Source: Paulinella micropora
Taxonomy: Eukaryota; Cercozoa; Imbricatea; Euglyphida
Direction: 5' to 3'
Assembly: GCA_009731375.1 (NCBI GenBank)
Contig: BJOX01000339.1
Coordinates: 7,983 to 67,965, forward strand
DNA length: 59,983 bases
Position 1 is the stretch's first letter; every line of letters begins with the position of its first letter. A model generated the notes under the pieces. The model made no database searches and had not been told where the DNA came from. It saw only the letters and a program-made list of their open reading frames with translations. The translations under genes were made by a program, and so were the position numbers. Of the stretch, positions 47,910 through 59,670 are shown piece after piece.

Positions 47910-50900
47910 TCACACGTTTGCGTCAGCAATCACGTGTTCGCCTTCGAGCCTCTGTCCCTTGTTGCTCTCGTTCTGGTTATCTTGGGTCTTGTTTTTGCGT
48001 TTCGCGTTCTTCATGAGCACCTTGTTTGCATCCTCCTGGTAGAACTCGCCATGATATCGCTGCACGTCGTGCACCGATGCGATTGGCTGTATAGTAAACG
48101 TGCGGTAGCTCTCCCCGTCGCCATCCTTCTGCGACCTTTCGTTTTTCCCTGTTGAGACATTCTCATAGCCGACGCAGCCCAGCAGGTACTTGAGGGCTGC
48201 CTTGTTTGTGGCAAACTCCCTTTTCTTGAAGGGGATCTTGGGTCCGGCGAGGACCGCGTCTCCCGCGAGCTTGCGCACTAGCGTCGGTTCAAGCAGCTTG
48301 CTGCTGTACACTGCCTTACTGTCCTTAAACAGGTCTTGGACCGAATTCACCTGGAAGACTTCTGCAAGCCCGCCCACCGCCTTGTACAGCCCAACGTGGC
48401 TCTTGCAGAGTGCGGCGATCTGCCTGTCGGTCATATCCAGTCGCTCGGCTTGTCTCACGTCGCCTTTCACGAGGGCCAGCTGATCCAAAACGTCCACTTT
48501 GTCCTTGGACTCCTGGTAGAAGGATTTAACCTCTTTCACCCACTCGTGCCGTAGCCAGCCAAGGTCGTTTTGTTGCTTGGCGGGACTGACGACAAGCGCC
48601 CGCTGTAGCTCGCTGCGCTTTTTTCTGTACTTTGCTGCCGCTTTCTTCAATACCGCGTGGACGCCAGGGTAGCGAGCAAAGATGCTCATCATACCGTACT
48701 CGATTTTTTCGTGGTCGTTGGGTCCACGAGATCTGAACAGAAAGTCCGCGCGTTTGCGAGCGCTCTCCACTGTGAGCAACTTCCACTTCACTACGTCCCT
48801 GATCACCACCCCTAGGAGGCAGAGTGGCGGTGGCGGTACCAACTTCTTTCCGTCCTCTTTTAGTTCCTGCTCTTGCTGGATCTTTGCTTTCTCCTCTTCT
48901 TCCTTCTGTATCGCGTTGTCGTCTGCTTTCTGTCTGCGCTCCTCGTCCGTCATAATCGGTGGCACGACCATCTGGAAATCCTGGACGAGCCACTCCCACA
49001 TAGCGGGGCCCCTACAACGCCGCTGCTCGGCCAAGGACGCGATCAGCCGCAATAAACTGGGCACCTCAACCATTTTGGAAACGCCCGCCTGATAAGCCAC
49101 CCGCACCCAGTCATAGCCCCTGTCGATGACGCACTGGGGCGAAAGCACACCCTTGACTCTGTGCAGGGCCCTCATGCGCGCCTCCTTGGCAGAGTAGTTG
49201 GCTTCGTACTGCCTAAAAACCTCGCAGTGTTCCCAGGGCAGAGTCGTCTTCTGTTTGCTCTCGAAACAGCGAGGGGCCGGGATCCCGCCTTCGCCAAAGT
49301 ACGCGCAGATGGTCGGGTCCCTGACCCGGCGCGTTCTCATGAGCATCTGTGCGTTGATCCGCGCCGGTGGGCCCAGTTTCGAAATTTCCTTTTCGTACGC
49401 GCAGTGCAGGAAGACTTGGTCAACCAGGGTCTGGATATCCACCGCGACACACATCTTGCTCGTGTAAATCAGCAGGCGAGGCGTCTTCTCTTTGGTCGGG
49501 TCGTCTTGGAAGAACGCGTTGATAGACGACATCAGAAACTTGCTGGTGCTCTTACAAGTCTGGCCGTCCAGCAACCTAATGTAGTCACCTTCCTGCCACG
49601 TAGCCCTGATCCTGTTCTCTCGCTTGTAGATCTCTTTCTCCTCCTGGGTGCGCTTCTTCGGGTCTCTATTGACAGTCGTCCGAACGTTGCCTCTCGTACC
49701 GGGCGCGCACGGCCTCGCGTGCGCGAGACCAGGGAACAGCTTTTGTAGCATTTCATACAGAGCCGCCGCCGCTCGCTGGGTGTGGCATGCGACCATCGTC
49801 TTGCGCCCGTTGCGCAAGCCATCTATGATTTTTCCAAGCCAGTCATCAAACTCAGAAATCACCAGCAGGCCTCTCCGCAGGTGTGGAGGCACGTGCTTGT
49901 AGTAGTGAAACCGTATCGTTTTGTGCCTCCTCCAGTGACGCTCTCCCTTCCCTTCTAGCGACTCCGCCCCCGTCGCACAACAGCCAGTCACGCAGGTGCG
50001 GTGACTTGTCGCAGTCCTTGTCCAAAATAAGTACCCTCTCAGCCATTCCGCACAGCGCTCTGAAGATGACGTCGTTCTGTCTCAGGTTGGTCCCGTTGGT
50101 CTCGACAGAAATGCTCTGGTTAAAGATGAGCATCGCTTCGTCGACCACCACCATCTGGTACAACTGAAACTCTGCCCTGTCCTTGGCCTGTGCCGAGGCA
50201 GACATCAGCTTCCAGATACTCTCGTACGCGCGCCTCGTAGATCTCCTTCCTGGTAGCGTTCTCGTACATGATCACACCAGCAGATATCCCGTGGCTTGCC
50301 AGGTAGTCTTCCAACCGTTTGTCCGAGTTCTGGGCCTGTGACGTTCGGTCGACGACCCAAACGATCTTGGCGGCGGGGTTCTGCGCCAGCAGTTCGCGAA
50401 CTGCAGCGAAGCCGGCGTGCGTCTTGCCCATGCCCGTGTGGCCGTTGATCACCACGTAACGAGCTTGCTCGAAGGAGACCCTGTGCATCACTCTCTCCTG
50501 GTGGCCGTCGCGGAACGTCTTGAGGTACAAGTCTTGCTCCGTGAGGTAGGCGATCGTGTGCTGGAAGCCAGTGAGCTTAGCCAAGTCCCCGTCAGACAAG
50601 TCGCGCAGATAAACTGCTTCGCGGTCGCCCGCGTTCTCTCTCACTGGAGTGACTCGCCACTGGAGGTCGCTGGGAGGAGACAGCATCGGGACGGGGATGC
50701 GCACGCCATCCAACACGATCGATTTGCTGTCGGGGCGAGGCTTTTCCACGCCAGAGAGCGCGCCGCCGTCTGCAATGTGCTGGTTCAGCTTCGCCACGAC
50801 GATCTCGGAAGCTCGTACAAACACCGCATCGTGCACCAGCGTGCTCACGTTGTCTTTGCCAAAGTACTCGATCACGCGCATCATCACCTCGTTCTCGAAA

Positions 50901-51886
50901 CGGGTCGTCAGGAAGTGAACGAACCTGCCCCGCAGGCTGTAGGACTTGACGCGGCCGTCGGGGCTCTCTGTCTGGCTCTTGGTCTTCTCGCACCAGGCCC
51001 ACAGCTTGGGAAAGTACTTGACACGCCCCTTCACAGCCAGCTTGACACTGCATTGCAGGTCGGCCAGAATGGGGTACGCGTCCGCTTTGCCATCCGTAGC
51101 GGCACCGGGGAGCCGTATCAGCACTCCACCATGCACAAGGCGGAGCATAACATCCTTGACAAACGCGTCATTCGACGTCACTGACGCAATGACTCCTTGA
51201 CGCGGCGGATGAAGCCTTCGCGGTCGGTCACGAACTCCCGCAGCGGTGCCAGATCGTCCGCGGCGACGACTCGAGTTCCGAAGCCAGCCAATGCAAAAAA
51301 AAGGCACAGAGTTTCGTATATCCAGCTCGAGCGTGTCCGACAGGGTGAGCCTCCTCAGTTCCCTTGGCGCCGACTGCAGCCCATGCCCTGTGCACAAGCG
51401 GCAGCCCGCCAGAGCCGCACCCGGGCACTTTTTGGACTTGCGCGGGGCCTGCATCCCGCGCGGCAAGCGGTACGCCACCTCCAATTTACCATTCTCGTTC
51501 ACGTTGGTGTACAGAGCCAGCAAGTAGCGCCTGTAGTTGGGCATCACTCTTTCGTCCTGGAGCAAGTCTCGCACCTTGGCCAAGTCTGCTGTCTCGTGTA
51601 GCACGAGCGCTGGCTTGCCTCCTCCACTCCCGCTGTTGCCCTCTGCGCGCTGCTGCTGTTGTTTCTCCTCTTCGTCCGCATCCTCCTCGTCTTCCCCTTC
51701 ATCCACGAATAACTCGACGGGCCCGGGCGCAGGAGGCGGCGAGCAGTCCAGTAGTGACGTCTTGCAAGAGATTGCTGGGACTGCGGAATAACCTCGGCTT
51801 AGTGCAGTCTTGCCCTCAGGAGCTCCATCGGTGGCCCCGATCATCAGGCGAGAGACTGACACGGGGGGGTGGAGGACCTCGAACAA
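47910..51886 (-). pseudogene. Polymerase-palm plus SF2 (origin-binding-type) helicase, frameshifted
   Basis: Leftward gene of about 1,320 codons. N-terminal part: an acidic low-complexity segment, then ELDIRNSVPFFCIGWL (~190), VKDVMLRLVHGG (~250) and LVHDAVFV (~347). The order Asp-x-x-N motif, Lys/Gly-Gly helix, HD motif fits a minimal family A-related palm (the TV-Pol group described from mobile elements and viruses). Helicase part: Walker A VINGHTGMGKT (~480), Walker B QMVVVDEAMLIFNQ, motif IV/V LLIYTSKMCVAVDIQ, and motif VI QMLMRTRRVRD, resembling herpes-type origin-binding helicases. A long C-terminal region follows. Frameshifts near 51270, 51190, 50200 and 49945. GC-rich unlike the Polinton. 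Helicase call firm; polymerase call moderate. Confidence 0.7.
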
Positions 51887-52661
51887 GGGTATTGGAGGCT
51901 TATGTCCGTTGAGGATATGCCATTAGCTGCATCAGTACGCCTCAGAATTATTATTATTACCTTGGAGTGTTGACTGTGACATATTTGAGGGAAATCTTGA
52001 TGAAAAAACCTAGTCACACTTGCTAAACAGAGTTCCAGCCCAATGGCCTCAAGGCGTTAAACTGTGACACCAACTCATAACCCTTTGGTGGTAGATGCTG
52101 GGGAGGAGGGTCGTTGCGCGCGTAAAANNNNNNNNNNNNNNNNNNNNNNNNNNNNNNNNNNNNNNNNNNNNNNNNNNNNNNNNNNNNNNNNNNNNNNNNN
52201 NNNNNNNNNNNNNNNNNNNNNNNNNNNNNNNNNNNNNNNNNNNNNNNNNNNNNNNNNNNNNNNNNNNNNNNNNNNNNNNNNNNNNNNNNNNNNNNNNNNN
52301 NNNNNNNNNNNNNNNNNNNNNNNNNNNNNNNNNNNNNNNNNNNNNNNNNNNNNNNNNNNNNNNNNNNNNNNNNNNNNNNNNNNNNNNNNNNNNNNNNNNN
52401 NNNNNNNNNNNNNNNNNNNNNNNNNNNNNNNNNNNNNNNNNNNNNNNNNNNNNNNNNNNNNNNNNNNNNNNNNNNNNNNNNNNNNNNNNNNNNNNNNNNN
52501 NNNNNNNNNNNNNNNNNNNNNNNNNNNNNNNNNNNNNNNNNNNNNNNNNNNNNNNNNNNNNNNNNNNNNNNNNNNNNNNNNNNNNNNNNNNNNNNNNNNN
52601 NNNNNNNNNNNNNNNNNNNNNNNNNNNNNNNNNNNNNNNNNNNNNNNNNNNNNNNNNNNNN
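51887..52661. other. No gene; ends in a gap
   Basis: Unique sequence to 52127 with no recognised feature, then N to 52661. Confidence 0.6.
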
Positions 52662-53054
52662 CTGTTGACATTCAAGACAACAAAAAAAATAGGATTTTGG
52701 TTTTTGGTTGAAATCCAAATTTTGTATTAAAATTTCATTTTTGGTGAAATTTTCAGTTTTAGTGAAAATTTAGTTTTTGGGTTTTTTATTAATAAAAGGT
52801 AGGCGGCGCAATCGGAGTTCATTTTTTGTGACAGTATTAATATATTAATATTAATATTAATATTAATCATGATTACTGACAGTGCCCTGCTGAATTGCGG
52901 AACAATTTCGCAATGATATTAACTTCAATATTATTAATATTAACTTAGTAATTTTAAGCTTAATATAAATATTGATATTGAACTTGATTGATATAAATAA
53001 CAATGATATTATTTAATACTATACCTTTTGTACTTAATATATATATACAGTTTA

Positions 53055-53104
<50 letters not shown>

Positions 53105-53109
53105 CTCTC

Positions 53110-53340
53110 AATTCAATCATCAGCAGCATTAATGCGTCAGCAATTTGTTTCAGAAGCTGTTCTTGATCTTCAAGCGAGATCCTGCCATCTATTTGTCTTC
53201 TCTCAATTCAATTTCACTCATCAGCGTCAGAAATTTGTTTCACAAGCTGCTCTTGATCTGCAAGCGAGATCCTGCCATGTTCCAAATAAAAAGTATCCAT
53301 CAGACAATCCTCTGCGTCTACCTCCACAATGTAAGGTATG
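53110..53340 (+). repeat. Duplicated exon-like segment
   Basis: CAATTTGTTTCAGAAGCTGTTC...CAAGCGAGATCCTGCCAT, shown in parts, occurs at about 53151-53190 and again, slightly changed, at 53230-53280. Both translate as a QKFVSQAALDLQARSCH-like peptide. It ends at GTATGT (53337), a donor-like site, so it may be an N-terminal transposase exon. Function not recognised. Confidence 0.4.
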
Positions 53341-53478
53341 TATCTATCGTCATCGTTTTTGTCTGCAATCTTTTCGTATGGAAGGTTGGTATTTGCAGAT
53401 CTGGGCATTTTCAGTACCCATGATGGCGCAAACGTACTCTTCACCCACTCCCTTGCAGCATCAGAGCCTGTTCCGAAA

Positions 53479-54286
53479 NNNNNNNNNNNNNNNNNNNNNN
53501 NNNNNNNNNNNNNNNNNNNNNNNNNNNNNNNNNNNNNNNNNNNNNNNNNNNNNNNNNNNNNNNNNNNNNNNNNNNNNNNNNNNNNNNNNNNNNNNNNNNN
53601 NNNNNNNNNNNNNNNNNNNNNNNNNNNNNNNNNNNNNNNNNNNNNNNNNNNNNNNNNNNNNNNNNNNNNNNNNNNNNNNNNNNNNNNNNNNNNNNNNNNN
53701 NNNNNNNNNNNNNNNNNNNNNNNNNNNNNNNNNNNNNNNNNNNNNNNNNNNNNNNNNNNNNNNNNNNNNNNNNNNNNNNNNNNNNNNNNNNNNNNNNNNN
53801 NNNNNNNNNNNNNNNNNNNNNNNNNNNNNNNNNNNNNNNNNNNNNNNNNNNNNNNNNNNNNNNNNNNNNNNNNNNNNNNNNNNNNNNNNNNNNNNNNNNN
53901 NNNNNNNNNNNNNNNNNNNNNNNNNNNNNNNNNNNNNNNNNNNNNNNNNNNNNNNNNNNNNNNNNNNNNNNNNNNNNNNNNNNNNNNNNNNNNNNNNNNN
54001 NNNNNNNNNNNNNNNNNNNNNNNNNNNNNNNNNNNNNNNNNNNNNNNNNNNNNNNNNNNNNNNNNNNNNNNNNNNNNNNNNNNNNNNNNNNNNNNNNNNN
54101 NNNNNNNNNNNNNNNNNNNNNNNNNNNNNNNNNNNNNNNNNNNNNNNNNNNNNNNNNNNNNNNNNNNNNNNNNNNNNNNNNNNNNNNNNNNNNNNNNNNN
54201 NNNNNNNNNNNNNNNNNNNNNNNNNNNNNNNNNNNNNNNNNNNNNNNNNNNNNNNNNNNNNNNNNNNNNNNNNNNNNNNNNNNNNN

Positions 54287-54338
<52 letters not shown>

Positions 54339-54367
54339 CTACTACTTACTACTACTACCTACTACTT

Positions 54368-54445
<78 letters not shown>

Positions 54446-54449
54446 GTAG

Positions 54450-54489
<40 letters not shown>

Positions 54490-54539
54490 GTCTCCTCCTT
54501 CTCCTCCTCCTCCTTCTCCTCCTCCTCCTCCTCCTCCTC

Positions 54540-54589
<50 letters not shown>

Positions 54590-54688
54590 GCTGCTGCTAC
54601 TGCTGCTGCTACTACCCCTACTTTGACTAGTCCCACTACTCTCTCTCTCTCTCTCACTCTCATTTTCTCTCTCTCTCTCTCTCTTGTT

Positions 54689-54724
<36 letters not shown>

Positions 54725-54754
54725 GCACACATACACACGCACTTCTTTCTCTCT

Positions 54755-54802
<48 letters not shown>

Positions 54803-54815
54803 TCTGGCTTGGTGT
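53479..54815. repeat. Gap followed by (CTA)n, (CTC)n and (CT)n microsatellites
   Basis: N to 54286, then (CTA)n with CTC and CTG variants to 54615, (CT)n and (CA)n to 54810. It lies within the transposon, probably in an intron: the tract ends at TGTATAG, an acceptor-like site. Confidence 0.9.
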
Positions 54816-54819
54816 ATAG

Positions 54820-55664
54820 ATCCAAATCTGCGGGATTACCAAGTGGTACAGATATTGAGGGATGAGTTGGGATGGTCCTGGCTGGGAGACCAACAGACAA
54901 ATGCTGCAATCAAAAGGATACAACGCATCCGCAAGTATGTTTTGCATTACTCCCTGAAATCTGCCTCTGTCACCTCACCGTTAAAGTACACTGTCCGGAA
55001 CATGCTTCGCATGTACGGATACTTGGATTGGGTGCCGAGTGTCAATCCCGCACACCTAAAGTTCCTGGATGAATCATCATTCAGGAACTATGATTTATAT
55101 CGGCGCAGAAATTGTAGGTCATCGCGGGGAAGGCGGGTACGTTAGCAGCCCTCTCACTTGCTATGTAATTAGAAACGCAAATTTGTAATTCATGTAGGTA
55201 GTGCTGGGAAGGGACATGTCGGAGCACGTGGATGTAACGTACAGCGTTACATACCTGACTTCATTAGTACATCCACGCGGTGGCGCTTTACTTTCAGTCA
55301 GGTTAGGAAGCAACAATGCAGTTGATTTCTTCAACAGCATTTTGGATGCTATCGCAAATAATATTTTGGTTCAGGGAGATTTTCTTGTTTTAGACAACGC
55401 AAANNNNNNNNNNAGCAAAAATTCATTATGCAGCAGATCAGACCGCTTCTCCGCGCTCTTCTGCCCGCGTTCGGCATAACTATGGTATTTTTGCCTGCAT
55501 ACTCTCCTGAATTTAATCCATGTGAGTTAGTGTTTGCAAATGTCAAACAGTTTTTGCGAACTCACAGGGGACAGGGAACTTTTTTGGCTGAAATTTACAG
55601 TGCTTTTGCAACCGCAACCAGTTTGCGATCAGTCGCTGCGCAGTACGGACATTGTATTCCATAA
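54820..55664 (+). CDS. Tc1/mariner-type DDE transposase (3' exons)
   Basis: Cuts and pastes the element. The exon at 54820-55136 follows acceptor-like TGTATAG and encodes an HTH-like region (TSPLKYTVRNMLRMYGYLD) and the first catalytic Asp in FLDESSFRNYDL. A 61-bp intron (GTACGT...CATGTAG, 55137-55197) separates it from the second exon, in phase. The second Asp is in FLVLDNA (55400) and the Glu in YSPEFNPCELVFANVKQFL (55500-55560), the DDE_3/IS630-Tc1 pattern. Ten N at 55404-55413 interrupt it; the frame continues after them to TAA at 55664. The N-terminus is not located. No other lesion seen. Confidence 0.85.
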
Positions 55665-56003
55665 CTTCCGATCATATTGATATTAATATTAATGAATCAG
55701 TATTGTTTTAAGTATTATTACAATATTGTATATCAAGTAATTAACATAATCAAACTTAATAATATTAATAACTTAACTAAAACTCAAAATTTCAATAATG
55801 TAATATTAATATTAATAGTGCTGGTATTATTAATAATATTTATTATTAAATATTAATATATAACATAATCAAAAAATTTTCGACAAAACTGAAAATTTCA
55901 TTCAAAACCAAAAAAATTAATGAAAAATGAAATTTCAACCAAAACCAAAAAAATAATCCAAAAACCAAAATCCTATTTTTTTTGTTGTCTTGAATGTCAA
56001 CAG
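55665..56003. repeat. AT-rich subterminal region and right inverted repeat of the transposon
   Basis: AATATTAATATTAA-type sequence and repeated CAAAACCAAAAAAAT mirror the left end (52690-53000). The terminal repeat occupies about 55957-56003. Confidence 0.75.
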
Positions 56004-56108
56004 CAATATTATTATTATTATTATTATGATTATTATGATTATTATTATTATCATTATTACTATTATTATTATTATTATTATTATTAATATTATTATTATT
56101 GTTATTAT

Positions 56109-56160
<52 letters not shown>
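56004..56160. repeat. (ATT)n and (ACT)n microsatellite
   Basis: Trinucleotide repeats directly abutting the transposon end. Confidence 0.9.
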
Positions 56161-56161
<1 letters not shown>

Positions 56162-56936
56162 GTACTGAACCAGTTGTGTTCATTAAATAAATTCTTTTTA
56201 TTCCTTTGATCTCGTAAGGTTTAAGACTAGGGTACCGGTCTTTATAATATACAAAGCCGGGTTAGTGATGACTAGGATAGACCGACACTAGGTCGGGGGG
56301 ACGATGAATGACCAGGTTACAAGTTACAGTTCAAGGGACGGTGCACAGCGGTTTTCAGCGGGTTTCGAGTAATCATGGAGAAACTGGTAACGGTGATTCT
56401 TAGAGTCGTGGGAGCCTCAGTGGCAAGTAGTATTTTCGAGTAATATGAGGGTAACGAGTAACGGCATTACTCAGAGTCGGGGGAGTGGCAAGTATTTTCC
56501 AGTAACATAAGGGTAACTTGTGACTTCACTAGTAAGGGCATGAAGTCACTTGAGATTTTACACGATTACTGTTTAATACATTAATACGAGTACGGCGACG
56601 ACCGTGACTCATGTTCAAGTAGTATTTGCATTCTATCTCGAGGTTGGTCGGCGGCGGTTTAAGTTCGACTCCTCGCGCGCATAGGGGTGAGCGCGCTCGG
56701 GGGTGAGAAGCGGATTATGCCTGCCACCCGGTATATGATGGCAATACTTACCGTTCCGGTCTGTCGGTTATCCTTGGTCTGGAGGCTACGGAGTCCCTTC
56801 GTTAGGTATTCCTCAGTCTTCAGATCGTTCGGACAGTTATCGGTTATTAAATATCGTACTATTGTAACACATGCACATATAATACACAGCTGCAATATGT
56901 TGATACTCGTGCAAAATAATATTATGCCAAGAATTT
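56161..56936. repeat. Unassigned sequence with a degenerate ~70-bp tandem repeat
   Basis: TTTCGAGTAATCATGG...GTAACGGTGATTC...GAGTCGTGGGAG...GTGGCAAGTA (56366-56430) recurs in changed form at 56430-56495 and partly at 56495-56530. It resembles LTR-like or promoter-like DNA, but no element is recognised. No gene seen. Confidence 0.4.
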
Positions 56937-57731
56937 TCAACCATCACACCTTTGAAGTTCCTCTTTCCAATTTTGCGGATACCCGAGCCGCTTGCGGTAC
57001 TTTGCAATCTCAGGCCCCTTGAGTTCCAATAACAGAGTGCGGAGAGCAGGTTTGGCTGACGAGTTCGTGCTGTGAGGCGAGGTCGTCGTGAGAAACTGGA
57101 CTTTGTCGTGCGGAAAGCCCAGCCATTTCTGAAGAGACTGGAGAACTCTTCGCTGAGAAATTTCACTGAATGTAATTTGCTCAAGCCGCACGGTGAAGGT
57201 GGATAGAGAGCTAATACCTGGGTTTTCCTCGTATACTCTCGTAAGAACCTCAAGTTCGGATTTTGCCCGCTCCCATTCCAACAGCAGCCCCTCTCGAGAA
57301 TCAAACTGACGGAGCTTTTGCTGATGCTCCCACACCCATTTCTCCTTGGTCACCACCAGGTGATATTGGTAGTTACTTACAAACCACTCTAAAGGGTCTC
57401 TGATGAAATGAACGAATTTCCCCCGAGACTGCTTGAGGTCCTTCAAATTGACATGAGTTGCCAAGCAAGGCTGGCACATCCCGCCTGCAGCCCAGGTCTT
57501 ATGCAGGCAACTGCTCGTCTCATTGCGCTTAACATTACATAGTTTTGAAAGGAACTCTAACGCAAAATTTGTGCCGGACTTGTGATGTGTTCCAAAGAGA
57601 AAATCACACTTGCAAGGGTTGGTTAAATTCATATTCAGCTCTCCGCGGTGTACGGAGGAAGAGGAGACATTCATGGGAGGAAGGAGGGGAAGACAACGCA
57701 CCGACCAGGAATCAAACCCTTCCGTGGACAT
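56937..57731 (-). CDS. P-loop sulfotransferase-like protein
   Basis: Transfers sulfate from PAPS to an acceptor. 264 residues. GTHHKSGTNFALEFL at 47-61 is the 5'-phosphosulfate-binding loop, and FVHFIRDPLEWFVSNYQYH at 106-124 is the 3'-phosphate-binding motif (RDP, Ser, Tyr). The middle has CLHKTWAAGGMCQPCLATHV, a Cys-rich insert. The C-terminus (KRLGYPQNWKEELQRC) fits the end of the fold. The ATG at 57731 gives 33 residues before the conserved domain with no clear signal peptide; another Met at residue 20 or 34 is possible, or the 5' end may be an upstream exon. Single open frame, not a transposon gene, so probably host. Substrate unknown. Confidence 0.8.
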   Translation of the reverse strand: MSTEGFDSWSVRCLPLLPPMNVSSSSVHRGELNMNLTNPCKCDFLFGTHHKSGTNFALEFLSKLCNVKRNETSSCLHKTWAAGGMCQPCLATHVNLKDLKQSRGKFVHFIRDPLEWFVSNYQYHLVVTKEKWVWEHQQKLRQFDSREGLLLEWERAKSELEVLTRVYEENPGISSLSTFTVRLEQITFSEISQRRVLQSLQKWLGFPHDKVQFLTTTSPHSTNSSAKPALRTLLLELKGPEIAKYRKRLGYPQNWKEELQRCDG

Positions 57732-57989
57732 CCGAGCCGCCTTGACTGCAGCTGCCTACCAACACAGGGAAATAAGATTTATTACTCTAAGGCATGAAAA
57801 TAGTCCTCTTAGCCAAACCCGATCTGCGATGGATTAATATATCACAATAAGTTAAAATACAAACGGAGAAAGAGATGTACACTAGGGGCAGGAGCAGTTG
57901 TCTCAGCAACGAAGCGCCGATCTAAAAATAGACACCAAAGGCGTGAGAAAGTAACACAAAATGATAAAACGTCGGGAACATAATTAGCA

Positions 57990-58057
57990 TACTTCTACAA
58001 CTACGACTACTGCTACTAGTACTACTACTTGTACTGCTACTTTTACGGCTTCTGCTG

Positions 58058-58098
<41 letters not shown>

Positions 58099-58159
58099 GC
58101 TACTACTACTACTGCTACTACTACTGCTACTACTACTACTACTACTGCTACTACTACTG

Positions 58160-58207
<48 letters not shown>

Positions 58208-58322
58208 AGTAACTACTACTACTACTACTACTTAGTAACCACTACTACTACTACTAGTACTAGTACTAGTACTACTACTACTACTGCTAGTACAACTACT
58301 ACTACAACTACTGCTACTGCTG

Positions 58323-58357
<35 letters not shown>

Positions 58358-58470
58358 GCTTCTACTGCAGCTACTGCTCTACTACTACTACTACTACTAC
58401 TCCTACTACTTCTGCTACTACTACTACTACTACTACTACTACTATACTACTGCTTCTACTACTGCTACTG

Positions 58471-58507
<37 letters not shown>

Positions 58508-58540
58508 CACTACCACTACCACTACTACTAATAATAATAA
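57990..58540. repeat. (ACT)n microsatellite
   Basis: ACT repeats with GCT, TAG and ATT variants. No gene. Confidence 0.95.
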
Positions 58541-58860
58541 TATTAACATCCATATCCACGACCCCGTCTGCTTTCACTCTTTTTCCTCCTCTTTCTCTTT
58601 CTTTAATTCTTTCCACCTTCCTTTCTCTCTTTCCTTTTTTTGTTAAATCTTTCATACTTTCCATTTATCAGCTTACTTATATTTGTGAGACAATCAGGCT
58701 GCGCGGAAGAGAGTGAGCCGAGAACACAGGAAAAACAGATGATAAGGGCGCCGTAGATATGAAATTGGTGCGCGCCAAAGATGAAGAGCGCCATGGTTCG
58801 CCAACCCACCGCCTGCGCGTTGGAGGAAGGAGGGAGGGAGGGAGGGAGGGTGGAGGGGAC
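58541..58860. other. Unique spacer, no gene recognised
   Basis: Pyrimidine-rich stretch, then a short unique segment (58690-58820) and a GGGA repeat. Nothing recognisable on either strand. Confidence 0.5.
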
Positions 58861-58861
58861 T

Positions 58862-58862
58862 C

Positions 58863-58903
<41 letters not shown>

Positions 58904-59130
58904 TGTTGTGTGTGTGTATATCTGTATGTGTGTGTTTGTGTGTGCCACTGTGTTGTGTGTTGTATGTGTGTGTGTGTGTTGTGTTGTGTGTGTGTGTTGT
59001 GTGTGTGTGTGTGTGTTTGTGTGTTTGTGTGTGTGTGTGTTTGTGTGTGTGTTCTGTGTTGTGTTTTGTGTGCTGTGAACAGTGTGCTGTGCGTGTGCGT
59101 GTGTGTGTGTGTGTTGTGTGTGTATGTGTA

Positions 59131-59161
<31 letters not shown>

Positions 59162-59265
59162 GTGTGTGTGTGTATGTGTGTGTGTGTGTATGTGTGTGTG
59201 TGTGTGTGTGTACATGTGTGTGTGTGTGTGTGTGTGTCTTACATGTGTGTGTGTGTGCTCAACTT
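58862..59265. repeat. (GT)n microsatellite
   Basis: GTGT with interspersed TT, AT and CT variants. Cys/Val and His/Thr frames are artefacts. Confidence 0.95.
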
Positions 59266-59670
59266 AGAGTCTAGTGTCCTCAAACCAACTTAGCAAAGTC
59301 CTCCCAACACTTTTTGCGCGCTCTCTGCGGAGACTACTGGGTGTTTCAGATGATGGCTTTCCGACCCTGTCACAAGTTTCGTGATTCTCTTGATTCGAGA
59401 ACTTGTGCTAAATTCTAGGCAAACGGCTGGAGTCCGAGCCCAGGTGTTTTGCTTGCATCCTGCCACCCTGCCTGCAGTCCGCAACTTTTGCTCCGCAAGC
59501 TTGCAAAAACTTTATTTCACGCAAGCCAAACATCCCATGAGTCTCTCTCCCTCCTCCTAGGTCTTGTGTATTTCCAACACGAAGAGACCTAGATTGTGCG
59601 TGATATTGTGCGTATGGGTAGGTTCCGAGTCTCCCTCTATCCTGTCTACCGATCATATCGTAGTCTTTAT
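59266..59670. other. Unique spacer, no gene recognised
   Basis: No domain seen in any frame. Open frames on the minus strand (59290-59656) are unremarkable. Confidence 0.5.

Larger units (their letters stand above)
52662..56003 (+). mobile_element. Tc1/mariner-like DNA transposon with inverted repeats
   Basis: CTGTTGACATTCAAGACAAC starts at 52662 and its exact complement ends at 56003; similarity extends into ATAGGATTTTGGTTTTTGG and then AT-rich subterminal sequence. Between them lies a DDE transposase. The left flank is N and the right flank is CAATATT, so the TA duplication cannot be checked. The element contains a large gap (53479-54286) and microsatellites. Confidence 0.82.

Noticed and set aside
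50417-51184. Plus-strand frame of 255 residues opposite the polymerase-helicase gene
   Set aside because: GC-rich antisense frame, rich in Val/Arg/His with no domain; the minus strand has clear helicase motifs.
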